Below, piece after piece: positions 19,471 through 29,571 of a DNA stretch of 64,000 nucleotides (its first letter is position 1; each line of letters opens with the position of its first letter). The position numbers and the translations under genes were made by a program. Below the pieces are notes generated by a model. The model ran no database searches and had not been told where the DNA came from. It worked only from the letters and a program-made list of their open reading frames with translations. Origin of the DNA: Chitinophaga sp. (GTDB lineage Bacteria > Bacteroidota > Bacteroidia > Chitinophagales > Chitinophagaceae); NCBI RefSeq assembly GCF_019236475.1, contig NZ_JAFAIX010000012.1, positions 1,308,619-1,372,618 of the forward strand, given 5' to 3'.

Positions 19471-19492
19471 AGAATAACCTTAATTATCAACC

Positions 19493-21784
19493 ATGAAGAA
19501 AGTATTACTGCCACTACTGCTGGCTATTACTGGCGTGGCCACTGCCCAGGAAAATGTACTGCAATATGTAAAGCCCATTACGGGCACTATGCGCATGGGA
19601 CATACCTACCCCGGCGCTACCGTTCCCTTCGGCGCTGTACAGTTAAGCCCGGAAACAGACACGATTCCATATGAAATGAATGGAAAGTATAACCCAGATG
19701 TGTATAAGTATTGTGCTGAATATCAGTATGAAGACAAAACTATAGTTGGCTTCAGTCATACTCACTTTAGTGGCACTGGGCATTCTGATCTGGGGGATTT
19801 CCTTATCATGCCTACCACTGGCGAGCTACAATTAAATCCTGGTACAGCAGACCATCCAGAAACGGGCTACCGCTCTGTATTTAATCATAATACGGAAGTG
19901 TCTGAACCAGGTTATTATAAAGTAAAACTGGAAGACCATAACATTACCGCTGAGATGACAACCAGCAACCGGGTTGGATTTCATCAATATACTTTCTCTG
20001 AAAACGGGACAGCACATATCATCTTGGATATGATGTCTAACATTTACAATTATGAAAATAAAAATGTCTGGACGTATATCCGTGTAGAGAACGATACGCT
20101 GGTAACAGGTTTTAGACAAACTAACGGTTGGGCACGTACGCGAATAGAGTATTTCGCTATGGTATTTTCCAAGCCTATTCAGCATTATGGCCATCGCAAT
20201 TATGCCAAAGATGTGTATAGAGGCTTCTGGCGAAAGTTTGACCAATTCCATGATTTTCCGGAAATGGCTGGTAAGCAGATACGTGCTTATTTCGACTTCC
20301 AAACCACCCCTGGAGAAAAGATTAAAATCAAAATGGCCTTGTCTCCCGTAAGCACTACAGGAGCTCTTAAAAACTTGCAGGCAGAAATACCTGGATGGGA
20401 TTTTGATCAGGTGAAACGAGATGCACAGCAATTATGGGCGAAGGAGCTAAATAAAATTCACATTGAATCTGCTAGTAGAGAAGAGAAAGAGAATTTCTAT
20501 ACCGCCATGTACCACGCTTTTATCAATCCAACTACTTATATGGATGTAGACGGCGCTTATCGTGGACTGGATATGAATACTTATAACACAAATGGTTATA
20601 CGAATTATACAACCTTCTCTCTCTGGGATACCTATCGTGCGTTACACCCTTTCTTCAACGTTATTCAGCCTTCCAGGAATGCGGATATGATTCGCTCTAT
20701 GATGGCGCATTATGAGCAGAGTGCGCAGCATATGCTGCCAGTGTGGTCGCACTATGCCAATGAAAACTGGTGTATGATTGGCTACCACAGCGTTTCCGTA
20801 ATTGCAGATGCTATTATGAAAGGCAATGCACCCTTTGATACCCATAAAGCCCTGGATGCCTGTGTAACCACTGCACGCCATCGTACTTATGATGGTTTGG
20901 GTTACTATATAGACAAAGGTTTTATCCCAGAGGATAAAGAAGGTTCATCTGTTTCTAAAGTATTGGAATACGCCTATGACGACTGGTGTATTGCCCAGGT
21001 AGCAAAGAAATTAGGCCGTCAGGAGATCTATGACGAATTCATCAAACGCTCGCTCAACTATAAAAATGTATATGATCGTAGTACCGGGTTTATGCGTCCG
21101 CGATTAAGCGATGGTAGCTTCAAGCAAAACTTTGATCCGCTGCAAACGCACGACCAGGGCTTTATTGAAGGGAATGCCTGGAATTATAGTTTGTATGTGC
21201 CACAATATCCGGCAGATATGATTGAGATGATGGGTGGAAAAAAACAATTCGCGCAACATTTGGATTCCCTCTTTACCATGGAATTACCAGATAAATATTT
21301 CGCAGAAACAGAGGATATAACCCGTGATGGTATTATTGGTAACTACGTACATGGCAATGAGCCTTCGCATCATGTGGTATACTTGTATAATCATACTGGA
21401 CAGCCGTGGAAAACCCAGGATAGAGTAAGAATGATTTTACGGAAGATGTACCACCCTGGCCCTGATGGCCTCGGTGGTAATGACGACTGCGGACAGATGA
21501 GCGCCTGGTATATTTTCTCCTCGCTCGGTTTTTATCCTATGTGTCCGGGTTCTGATCAGTATGAGCTGGGAAGTCCTGCTGTGGATAAGGCTACCTTACA
21601 ACTGGAGAATGGAAAAACATTTGTAGTAGATGTGAAAAACCAGTCGGATAAAAATGTGTATGTACAACAGGTATTACTGAACGGCAAACCTTGGAAACAG
21701 CTTGCCATTGGCCATTCGGATATTATGAATGGAGGGATAATTACTTTTGTAATGGGAGCTAAACCGAAAGACTATACGAAATAA
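19493..21784 (+). CDS. GH92 glycosidase, linkage differs from its neighbour
   Basis: 763 residues with a signal peptide (ends TATAQ). GH92 motifs are present: FIEGNAW with Glu559 as the candidate catalytic acid, HGNEPSHH, GQPWKTQ and GNDDCGQMSAWY with Asp664/Asp665 as base candidates. At the place where the upstream paralogue has the His-Glu pair of alpha-1,2-mannosidases, this one reads ETED (605-608), so another linkage is likely (inference). The enzyme should release mannose from exported or surface-bound oligosaccharides. It probably acts with the first GH92 and the SusCD system encoded on the opposite strand. Confidence 0.92.
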   Translation: MKKVLLPLLLAITGVATAQENVLQYVKPITGTMRMGHTYPGATVPFGAVQLSPETDTIPYEMNGKYNPDVYKYCAEYQYEDKTIVGFSHTHFSGTGHSDLGDFLIMPTTGELQLNPGTADHPETGYRSVFNHNTEVSEPGYYKVKLEDHNITAEMTTSNRVGFHQYTFSENGTAHIILDMMSNIYNYENKNVWTYIRVENDTLVTGFRQTNGWARTRIEYFAMVFSKPIQHYGHRNYAKDVYRGFWRKFDQFHDFPEMAGKQIRAYFDFQTTPGEKIKIKMALSPVSTTGALKNLQAEIPGWDFDQVKRDAQQLWAKELNKIHIESASREEKENFYTAMYHAFINPTTYMDVDGAYRGLDMNTYNTNGYTNYTTFSLWDTYRALHPFFNVIQPSRNADMIRSMMAHYEQSAQHMLPVWSHYANENWCMIGYHSVSVIADAIMKGNAPFDTHKALDACVTTARHRTYDGLGYYIDKGFIPEDKEGSSVSKVLEYAYDDWCIAQVAKKLGRQEIYDEFIKRSLNYKNVYDRSTGFMRPRLSDGSFKQNFDPLQTHDQGFIEGNAWNYSLYVPQYPADMIEMMGGKKQFAQHLDSLFTMELPDKYFAETEDITRDGIIGNYVHGNEPSHHVVYLYNHTGQPWKTQDRVRMILRKMYHPGPDGLGGNDDCGQMSAWYIFSSLGFYPMCPGSDQYELGSPAVDKATLQLENGKTFVVDVKNQSDKNVYVQQVLLNGKPWKQLAIGHSDIMNGGIITFVMGAKPKDYTK

Positions 21785-21806
21785 AACATCCCTTAGATCA
21801 CCCAAT

Positions 21807-21850
21807 AATAAAGAAATGGCGTATCAAATTTGATACGCCATTTCTTTATT
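21807..21850. terminator. 44-bp perfect palindrome, bidirectional terminator
   Basis: Two 22-bp arms (21807-21828 and 21829-21850) meet with no spacer and no mismatch. It lies between the converging GH92 and phosphoesterase genes. Its outer 12 bases AATAAAGAAATG match those of the palindrome at 31520. Confidence 0.85.
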
Positions 21851-21877
21851 AAGTAGGAGGTATTTTAAGGGTTACAG

Positions 21878-24298
21878 TTAATCGTTATCCTTTTTTTTGT
21901 TGTCGGCTATAATGAAGGCTGCGTGAACGCTTGGTGGCGCAGGTTTTCCTTTGAGTCCTTGCCATAATACTTCATTAAACAAACGGTCTGAAATATCGTC
22001 TTCTTTGGAGAAGTTAAAGGCGGCGCTTTGAATGGCTGCTGGTGTTATCTTAATATTTTTCTCATCCAGATTTACATTTGAAGGCAGATGATGGAATGGT
22101 GTGAAATCGGGAGTACTCGTGAATGATCTCCATAAAGGAGTGGCTGCTGCGTCATATTGCGTCATAGGAGGCAAACCCAGTATCAGTTCAATAGTCCTTA
22201 AAACAGAAGAGGAAGAATACATGGTATGATCAATCGTACCTCGTTTAATATAGGGGCCGGCGAGGTACATGGTACTTCTATGTGCATCAATATGATCCGA
22301 TCCGTTTTGTGCATCATCTTCTACAATGATAACAACTGATTCATTCCAAACGGGGCTTTTGCTTAGATGTTCTACAAATAACCCTACCGCCAGGTCATTA
22401 TCTGCAATATGTGCATAGGGAGTGGGTCTTCCTATTTGCATTCCTTCCGTGTGATCGTTCCCAAATCGGATGGTATTTAAAGCAGTAAGCGCATGATGTG
22501 CTATTAATGAATCGAAATCTTTCTGCCAAAGCCTGAATTTGCTGGTATCTTTCACGTTTAAAGACCAGTCGTAATTGGGGCAGATATGATCTTTCAAGAT
22601 ATCTATATTAGGTTTATTTACTCCTGCAAATTCACCATAGCTTCTGTAGCTGACGTTATTTCGTTTACAATTATCCCAGATAAAGCCACCCTTATTATTG
22701 GCAATTGGGCGAAAACCTTCCCCATCATAAGAGCCGCCTCTTCCCCCGTAACTGGTGGGCCAAGTTTTTTCTAGGTAGTCTGTTGCATAAGCGCCTAAAC
22801 TCCAATCATGTCCGTCGGCGCTTACTTCTGCATCGCAGTAAAAGTTATCCAGCAATACGAAATCCTTTACCAGCGCATGTTGATTGGGCGTATATTGTTC
22901 ACCGAACAACAATAAGCTGGTATCTCCCTCTGCGCCAGGAACATCGCTCAATACCTGGTCAAATGTTCTGTTTTCTTTGATGATGTAAAACACATATTTA
23001 ATGGGTGATGGGTTTCCTACTTTTACTGGAACAGGGTTTCCTTCCTGTCCTGGGGCGTTCATTTCTTTTTCTTTACTGTAAGGGGTATTACTATATACTA
23101 TTTTAGATAGAAGGGCTAATTGAGGGGAAGAAGGTACTTTTATTTTACTGAGCGTGCCTGTAAAAAGTGTCCCTATGTGTCGTGCTGGTATGGATTTATC
23201 TACTCCGCTTTTATGGCTTGTTACTGTTTGTTTCCTGGCCAGTGGATTGGGTCCATTCCTATTAGGCATGGAATTAAATCCTTTGCCATTACTGACATAA
23301 ATGTTTTCTCCGATTACTTTTATACTTGTGGGGTACCATCCAGTTGGAATGAAACCTTTTGATACACTTTTGCCTGGTTGGCTCACATCAAATACCGCCA
23401 GGCAATTATTGTCGGCATTTGCGATATATAGTGTCTTTTGGTTTTTACTCAGTGCTAATGCGTTTGTCGTGGAACCGCTTGGCGCATTGGGGTATAGCGC
23501 GGCATTGAGGGTTTCGACTATGGATTTATTTTTGGTGTCAATGACGGATACGGAATTGTCGTTGGCATTCGCCACATATAACCATTTTCCATTTTGGGAC
23601 AATAATAAATCATTGGGATGATCCCCCACTTCAATCGTAGTATCGATTTTATTTTCCAGCAGATTATACAGCGCAATTTTTTTTGCTCCCCAAAGGCTGA
23701 TAAATAGATAATGTTTGTCTTTTGATAATAGACAGGTGTATGCTTCGGAGAGTAGAGAAACCTTTTTTTCCACTTCTTTTGTGTGGATGTTCAGTATATA
23801 CAGACTGTTGTCTTCCTTTGTTACTACATACAAATGGTTGGTTTTCTCGTCTATATCAAACCCAGCAGGTGAAATATTTTCTTTTTTATTATTGCTCAGA
23901 TAGCATGTGTCTGAAAGGATAAGTTTATCATTTTTAATTTGATATTGAAGGATCGCATTGTCATTTCCTGCGGAGGCATACAGTGATTTCCCATTGTTAC
24001 TAAATTTGAGGCCGTACCATGACTTTGGTATCGTGATATCATCTAATACTTCAAATTTTTCTGGATCAATTAATTGTAGCGATTGGCGTCCTTCTCCATT
24101 ATTGGTAACAGCCATTCTTTTTTGGTCTTTTGATATGGCAATATTTAATGGTAGATCTCCGAGTGGAAGACTTTCGCCAATAGGTGTAATTGACCAGCCA
24201 TTAGGCAACAATATTCTTTTTGCAGTGCTATCCTGGACGGATTGGGCAGAACATATGTTGGTACCCAGTAATGAAAGGAAGAGAACTAAATATTTCAT
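21878..24298 (-). CDS. YncE-like beta-propeller fused to phosphoesterase domain
   Basis: 806 residues with a signal peptide (ends CSAQ). Residues about 35-360 hold repeated beta-propeller blades (for example NGKWLYVANANDNSVSVID). Residues about 430-770 match the phosphoesterase family of phospholipase C and acid phosphatase AcpA, with ENRTFDQV and SADGHDWS as active-site-like segments and EDDAQNGSDHID near the C-terminus, the expected metal ligands. It is an exported hydrolase for phosphate esters; the substrate is unknown. It is the last gene after SusD on the same strand (163-base gap with a hairpin), so its target may be a phosphorylated glycan (inference). Confidence 0.85.
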   Translation of the reverse strand: MKYLVLFLSLLGTNICSAQSVQDSTAKRILLPNGWSITPIGESLPLGDLPLNIAISKDQKRMAVTNNGEGRQSLQLIDPEKFEVLDDITIPKSWYGLKFSNNGKSLYASAGNDNAILQYQIKNDKLILSDTCYLSNNKKENISPAGFDIDEKTNHLYVVTKEDNSLYILNIHTKEVEKKVSLLSEAYTCLLSKDKHYLFISLWGAKKIALYNLLENKIDTTIEVGDHPNDLLLSQNGKWLYVANANDNSVSVIDTKNKSIVETLNAALYPNAPSGSTTNALALSKNQKTLYIANADNNCLAVFDVSQPGKSVSKGFIPTGWYPTSIKVIGENIYVSNGKGFNSMPNRNGPNPLARKQTVTSHKSGVDKSIPARHIGTLFTGTLSKIKVPSSPQLALLSKIVYSNTPYSKEKEMNAPGQEGNPVPVKVGNPSPIKYVFYIIKENRTFDQVLSDVPGAEGDTSLLLFGEQYTPNQHALVKDFVLLDNFYCDAEVSADGHDWSLGAYATDYLEKTWPTSYGGRGGSYDGEGFRPIANNKGGFIWDNCKRNNVSYRSYGEFAGVNKPNIDILKDHICPNYDWSLNVKDTSKFRLWQKDFDSLIAHHALTALNTIRFGNDHTEGMQIGRPTPYAHIADNDLAVGLFVEHLSKSPVWNESVVIIVEDDAQNGSDHIDAHRSTMYLAGPYIKRGTIDHTMYSSSSVLRTIELILGLPPMTQYDAAATPLWRSFTSTPDFTPFHHLPSNVNLDEKNIKITPAAIQSAAFNFSKEDDISDRLFNEVLWQGLKGKPAPPSVHAAFIIADNKKKDND

Positions 24299-24385
24299 TC
24301 TACAACATTGTACTAATAATTAAAGAAATTATACTCCCGGATCAAGAAGATTGTAGGCTGACTACAAATCTGCTGCTCAATAAAG

Positions 24386-24410
24386 CGGTTCCGCCCGAAG
24401 GGCGGAACCG
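24386..24410 (-). terminator. Hairpin between the SusD and phosphoesterase genes
   Basis: A perfect 11-bp stem (24386-24396 with 24400-24410) has a 3-nt loop. Only a short T-rich stretch follows on the minus strand, so it may attenuate rather than stop transcription. Confidence 0.55.
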
Positions 24411-24461
24411 CAAGTATGGCGTTTGTACTGAAATGGCTTTGCTGTAAGCCCCAGCATAATC

Positions 24462-26210
24462 TTACCAGCCAGGACTTTGTGTTAATTTTGGATTTAACAC
24501 CAATTCACTGGTTGGAATGGGATAATAATAGAATTTATCCTGCCATGCCCTGGATACATCGTAGTTAGCTAACCAGTGGATGTTGCCATAAGTACCGTTT
24601 GTTAACATTACTGAATTTCCTGCGATAACGTAATAAAATACTCCTTTTACAGGATTGGAAGGCACGGCGCTTACAAAGGATACATTGAGTACACCGTCTC
24701 CATTCATCGCATAAGAAGTGTTCATCGCTGGAACATAGACACCGAGATAAGGCATGCTCATTAAATACCCTGCTTTCCAGCGTCTGATGTCGTCAAAGCG
24801 GTAGCCTTCACAAGCAAATTCGATACCTCTTTCCCTTCTGATTTCCAGTAGTGCAGGGTCGGAAATATTAGGGAAGTAGGTAGTAGCCAGATACGTGTCT
24901 GCGGTAGCTGGGTAAGAAATATTAGTAATTCCAGCTCTTGCTCTTAACAAAGCAATTGTATTTGTCCAATCGGCGTTGGTAAATTGGCCCAGTTCCGCTT
25001 TCGCTTCCGCATAGTTCAGCAGTACTTCTGCATATCGGATAATGGGGATAGAATTGTTATTCTGAGATTTATTGTCCAGGCTTTTATCGTCCAGGGTATA
25101 TTTCATCACCTGGTATCCTGTAAATGTGCCGGAATAGTCGGGTGGTGCTGGTGAACCATCCAAACGTTTATAGCCATTACACCGTATTGTTTGTTGGAGA
25201 CGCGGGTCTCTCGCTTGCATTTCATTTACAAAATTAATGGTATCGAAATTTGGCTGATCTGTAAAGCGAGAGCCGTCCAGTTTAAGATAGGTATCCACAA
25301 ACTGTTTGTTGAGGCTCACTCTATTACCGAAGGTAGGACTCGTAAAATAGTAGTTGAGGGAACTCCATTGTTTTAAGGCATTACTATATACCGAAGCAAG
25401 CAGCATTTCATCAGACCAAGGGGTTTCTGTAGTGAACAATGCCCGGTAATCTGCCAGTGGTTTGCCGGTGTTATGCAATTTGTAATATCCTGAACTCATG
25501 ACTTGTGACGCAGCATCGGCTGATTTCTGAAGAAAATCGGTTGCAGATGCGGTAAGGTTTAGTTCCGTATGGTACTTGCGAAAAGTACCTTCAAACAAGC
25601 ATACCCTGGATTTGAATGCCAGCGCTACCCATTTGGTGATGGTGGAACTACTGTTGTCTTTTGCAACAGGTAAATTGGCGATGGCGAAATCAAGATCCGC
25701 TACAATAGAATCCATCACCAAAGTCCTTGGGTCTCTTGGCTTATACAATGCAGGGTCGGTTGGACTTAAAGCATGGCTGTACCAAGGTACGTCTCCATAT
25801 TGTTTTACCATGCCAAAATAAAACCAGGCGCGGAAGTATTTGGCCACTGCGGCAAATCCATTACGGGTACTAGCTGGAATAGCAGTGCTGTTATTACAAT
25901 TATCAAGGAAATAATTGATATTCCTCAAAGTTCCCCAAGACCATCCGCTCACATTGTTGGCATTCGTGGAGGATTGCATGAGTGTAGGAACGGTAGCACC
26001 TGAGATATTATCAGAAAGATTGTCTGTTGTAGCAATGGTCATGGCCGATGGTGTCTGGTCTACATAGAATGAATTTACGTAGAGAGCCATGTCACTGGCA
26101 TTCTGAAAAGTTTTATCAGGAGTCAGGCTTGCAAATGGGTGCTTGTCCAAGAACTTTTGGCATCCTTGCAAGGCTATCGCTGTGCTGAGTATAAAGATTA
26201 TTTTTTTCAT
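24462..26210 (-). CDS. SusD/RagB family nutrient-binding lipoprotein
   Basis: 582 residues. Lipobox LQGC (Cys17) places it on the outer membrane surface. The N-terminal SusD-like helical region (about 20-220, with FLDKHPFASLTPD) and the C-terminal RagB/SusD region (about 300-582) are both present. The ending follows the usual pattern of conserved tyrosines (YYPIPTSEL) and a terminal PGW. It captures oligosaccharides for the SusC transporter encoded 22 bases upstream. Linkage to GH92 enzymes suggests a mannose-rich glycan. Confidence 0.95.
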   Translation of the reverse strand: MKKIIFILSTAIALQGCQKFLDKHPFASLTPDKTFQNASDMALYVNSFYVDQTPSAMTIATTDNLSDNISGATVPTLMQSSTNANNVSGWSWGTLRNINYFLDNCNNSTAIPASTRNGFAAVAKYFRAWFYFGMVKQYGDVPWYSHALSPTDPALYKPRDPRTLVMDSIVADLDFAIANLPVAKDNSSSTITKWVALAFKSRVCLFEGTFRKYHTELNLTASATDFLQKSADAASQVMSSGYYKLHNTGKPLADYRALFTTETPWSDEMLLASVYSNALKQWSSLNYYFTSPTFGNRVSLNKQFVDTYLKLDGSRFTDQPNFDTINFVNEMQARDPRLQQTIRCNGYKRLDGSPAPPDYSGTFTGYQVMKYTLDDKSLDNKSQNNNSIPIIRYAEVLLNYAEAKAELGQFTNADWTNTIALLRARAGITNISYPATADTYLATTYFPNISDPALLEIRRERGIEFACEGYRFDDIRRWKAGYLMSMPYLGVYVPAMNTSYAMNGDGVLNVSFVSAVPSNPVKGVFYYVIAGNSVMLTNGTYGNIHWLANYDVSRAWQDKFYYYPIPTSELVLNPKLTQSPGW

Positions 26211-26232
26211 GATATTTCTCTGAATAAAAATG

Positions 26233-29200
26233 CTAAAGTGTAATATTCAAACCTATTGAGTATGATTTCAGCATAGGGTAGGAATAACCGTTACCATAGC
26301 CAGATGACAGTTCTGGATCAGATCCGTCAATTACTTCTGGATCGATGTTGGCCGCGTATTTGTGCAAAGGAGTAAGTGTGAATAAATTCTGACCTGAAAT
26401 ATAAATCCGGGCATTTGTTATGCTTGCCCTGGTTAACCATTTCTTAGGTAAGGTCCAACTAATGTTCAGGTTCTTTAAGCGCATGTATGCTGCATTCTGC
26501 ATGTAGCGGTCATCTGGCGGAGTTAACTCTCTTGTTCCCAATTGGGCAACATATCCGCGGTAACGAGGGAAATAAGCATTTGGATTTTCCGGCGACCATA
26601 CATTTTTCATCATATACGCAGGCACTTGGTTATATGTTCTGTTGTATTGTCCCCAGAAGTTACCTTCATCCGCTCCTGGCCACCAATCTCTATGTCCAAT
26701 ACCCTGGATAAAAGCATTGAATGCAAAGCCTTTATAGTTCATGCCCAGGTTAATGCCGTATGCATAACGAGGAAGGGAATTACCAATTACTTTAAGGTCG
26801 CCATGATCGGCTAATGTACCCTGCCCAATGTTAATAGCATTATCTCCATTGAGGTCTTTGAATTTAAGATCGCCGGGCATCAGGGTATTGGCGTTGGATA
26901 CGATAAAATAGCTTTGATCAGGATGGGCTTTGTCGAGCTGCGCCTGTGTAAACAAACCATCCACTGCAAATCCCCATATTTCTCCATATCGCTGTCCTTT
27001 ATAGAAAACATTGCTATTATTACCATAAGGGATCAGGCCATTAGGGTTATTGTATCTGGTGATATAGGCCTTATAGTCAGAAAGCACTACACCAACACTA
27101 TAGCCCAGGTCATCATTGATATTATCCTTCCAATTTAGGGAAAGTTCCCATCCCAATGTTTTCAGATCGGAGAAGTTACCATTGGGAACACCAGCGCCAA
27201 ATACGCCAGGAAGCGGTTGGCTTGGGGTAAACATGCCAGTGGTATTTCTTCTGTAATAATCGAAGGAGGCGCTTAATCTGTCTCTCAATACGCTGATGTC
27301 GATACCTGCATCATAGGTGGTGGATGTTTCCCATGTAAGTCCCGTTGGGAGTACACTTGGCATCCTGGTATAAGTTGGGTAAGCTCCATTGAGCACCACA
27401 TTATTTGCCTGAGAAACACCCATCGTTTGAATGAACTTATACGGAGGAATCTGACCATTACCCAAACTACCTACAGACGCTCTCAATTTCAAATTATCCA
27501 GCCAGTTGCTGGTGAAGTTCATAAATGATTCTCTTGAAAGAATCCATCCCAGTGACAGGGAGGGGAAGAAGCCAAATTGAGAATAGCCAGGGAATCTGGA
27601 GCTACCATCATATCTACCATTTACTTCCAGCAGGTATTTGTCTTTGTAGTCATAGTTGCCTCTAAAGAAAAACCCGGCAACAGCCCACTCGTTACCACCT
27701 CCGGAAACCTGATAGTTTTGGCCATTCAGTAAGCTGAAATCAGGCAGTGATGGGTCAAGTACGCCATCCCGCTGTACAAAATTAGTCTCGTACCTACTAT
27801 CTTCTATATTCACACCACCGAGCAGTTTAACATTATGACTGCCAAATCGTTTTTTGGCTTCCGCATAAAGGTTGGCTGCATAATATTTGGTAACGCCAGT
27901 CGTCTTATTTAAGCTGCTGTTTGTAGAAGCGCTATAAACGCCAGGAGCAGGACTGTAAGATACAGGGTAATACTTTCCATCAACGGTGTTATTCGTGTAT
28001 GCATAGGTAAAATCTCCCTTCAGATTTAAGAGATTCTTAATGATATCGGCTTTGAAAGAAGCCGTATTTCGGAGATAAAATTGTTTGGTGACGGTGGCGT
28101 TATTACCAGTGGATAAATCCCCAACGGTTTGATAAGATGAAGGTGTAAGCGTTCCGTCAGGGTTATACATCACCCCTACAGGGAAAGCCGACAAATCCAT
28201 CATTCTCCATACAGGTACGCCATTGTTGGGAACCGGGTATGTATACTTGTAGCTATTGAAATCAAGGTTATCGCTAAGGGTAAGCCATGGTCTGATATTG
28301 ATATCGCCTTTCACCCTTAAATTATATTTGTCGAAATTATCGGTATTGTACCGGAATATTCCTCCCTGGCTATAAGCCCTTCCAGAAATCAGGAAACTGG
28401 AATTTTGACCGCTTCCTGTAATGGAGATGGCATTGTCTAAACCATATCCATTGTTTTTATACAACTCATGGTACCAATCTGTGCTACCATAATAGATGTA
28501 TTTGCCAGTAGCTGGGTCTATACCTACTTTCGGCAGGGATGGATCTAAGGATCGAGCTTTTAAGGAGTCCAGGTAGTAGTTAGGGAAAGGTAAAACGCCG
28601 TTGATAGTGGTAGGGGACGATTTATAATCATACCAGCCGCCATAGGCATTCGCAAAAGCTTGTGCCCATTGATAACCATCTGTCACCAATTTTGGATCGA
28701 TGGTTTTTTGATTGACGGTATAACTGGAATTAAAGTTAACCTGCACCTTACCTTTCTTCGGATTTTTGGTAGTGATTAATACCACGCCAAAAGAGCCCCT
28801 TGCACCGTAAATAGCTGCAGAAGCAGCGTCTTTCAGTACTGAGATAGATTCGATATCGTTGGGGTTTAATAAAGAAGGATCTCCTGAAACACCATCTATC
28901 AAGACCAATGCAGATCCGCCATTAATGGAAGTAATACCTCTCACATTGAACGATGGAGATCGGATAGGCTTACCATCTGTAATCGTAATGTTCAGATTGG
29001 GGATTACACCCTGAAGCCCTCTTGCGACATTGGGCATCGGTCTATCAGCCAATACTTCACCACTGACCTGGGTTACAGCGCCTGTGAGGTCCACCTTTTT
29101 TTGAGAACTGTATCCTACAATAACCATTTCATCCAAACTTTTTGCGATCTGGCTCATTTGTATAAGGATGGAATTTTTCTCATTAGGTTTTGCAATAAAC

Positions 29201-29487
29201 CCTGCAACTAATTTCGGCGCATATCCAACGTGGGAAAACGTTAGATTATATGCTACTCCTGGCTTTAATCCATGCATTACAAATACGCCTGCTGTATTTG
29301 TCGTGGTATTTAAAAAGGTTCCATTCTGTTCTATCCTGACAGTTACATCCGATACAACTTCTTTTTTTTCATTGACAACAGTTCCTGTTATCTCCGTGGT
29401 GGCTTGCTGTGCAAATAGTCGATGCGCAGGCATCATCAACGCTAGGCACAAGATCATTTTCATTGTTCTGATAAAAATGTGCTTCAT
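26233..29487 (-). CDS. SusC/RagA family TonB-dependent transporter
   Basis: 1,084 residues. A signal peptide (ends LFAQ; Met9 or Met11 are alternative starts) is followed by a carboxypeptidase-like domain (about 30-115), a TonB-box-like segment (DEMVIVGY), the plug (about 130-240, with VLKDAASAAIYGARG) and the outer-membrane barrel. It imports the oligosaccharide handed over by SusD, using energy from TonB. No extra N-terminal STN sensor domain is seen, yet an ECF sigma factor and FecR gene lie just upstream; signalling would normally need that domain, so the sensor may be another receptor. Confidence 0.96.
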   Translation of the reverse strand: MKHIFIRTMKMILCLALMMPAHRLFAQQATTEITGTVVNEKKEVVSDVTVRIEQNGTFLNTTTNTAGVFVMHGLKPGVAYNLTFSHVGYAPKLVAGFIAKPNEKNSILIQMSQIAKSLDEMVIVGYSSQKKVDLTGAVTQVSGEVLADRPMPNVARGLQGVIPNLNITITDGKPIRSPSFNVRGITSINGGSALVLIDGVSGDPSLLNPNDIESISVLKDAASAAIYGARGSFGVVLITTKNPKKGKVQVNFNSSYTVNQKTIDPKLVTDGYQWAQAFANAYGGWYDYKSSPTTINGVLPFPNYYLDSLKARSLDPSLPKVGIDPATGKYIYYGSTDWYHELYKNNGYGLDNAISITGSGQNSSFLISGRAYSQGGIFRYNTDNFDKYNLRVKGDINIRPWLTLSDNLDFNSYKYTYPVPNNGVPVWRMMDLSAFPVGVMYNPDGTLTPSSYQTVGDLSTGNNATVTKQFYLRNTASFKADIIKNLLNLKGDFTYAYTNNTVDGKYYPVSYSPAPGVYSASTNSSLNKTTGVTKYYAANLYAEAKKRFGSHNVKLLGGVNIEDSRYETNFVQRDGVLDPSLPDFSLLNGQNYQVSGGGNEWAVAGFFFRGNYDYKDKYLLEVNGRYDGSSRFPGYSQFGFFPSLSLGWILSRESFMNFTSNWLDNLKLRASVGSLGNGQIPPYKFIQTMGVSQANNVVLNGAYPTYTRMPSVLPTGLTWETSTTYDAGIDISVLRDRLSASFDYYRRNTTGMFTPSQPLPGVFGAGVPNGNFSDLKTLGWELSLNWKDNINDDLGYSVGVVLSDYKAYITRYNNPNGLIPYGNNSNVFYKGQRYGEIWGFAVDGLFTQAQLDKAHPDQSYFIVSNANTLMPGDLKFKDLNGDNAINIGQGTLADHGDLKVIGNSLPRYAYGINLGMNYKGFAFNAFIQGIGHRDWWPGADEGNFWGQYNRTYNQVPAYMMKNVWSPENPNAYFPRYRGYVAQLGTRELTPPDDRYMQNAAYMRLKNLNISWTLPKKWLTRASITNARIYISGQNLFTLTPLHKYAANIDPEVIDGSDPELSSGYGNGYSYPMLKSYSIGLNITL

Positions 29488-29571
29488 TTATGTTCAATTT
29501 TAGGTAATACACTCCCGTTACGCCTTAAGTGCAAAGTCTTAAGGCGTTTACATAACTATTAAATGGCTTAT

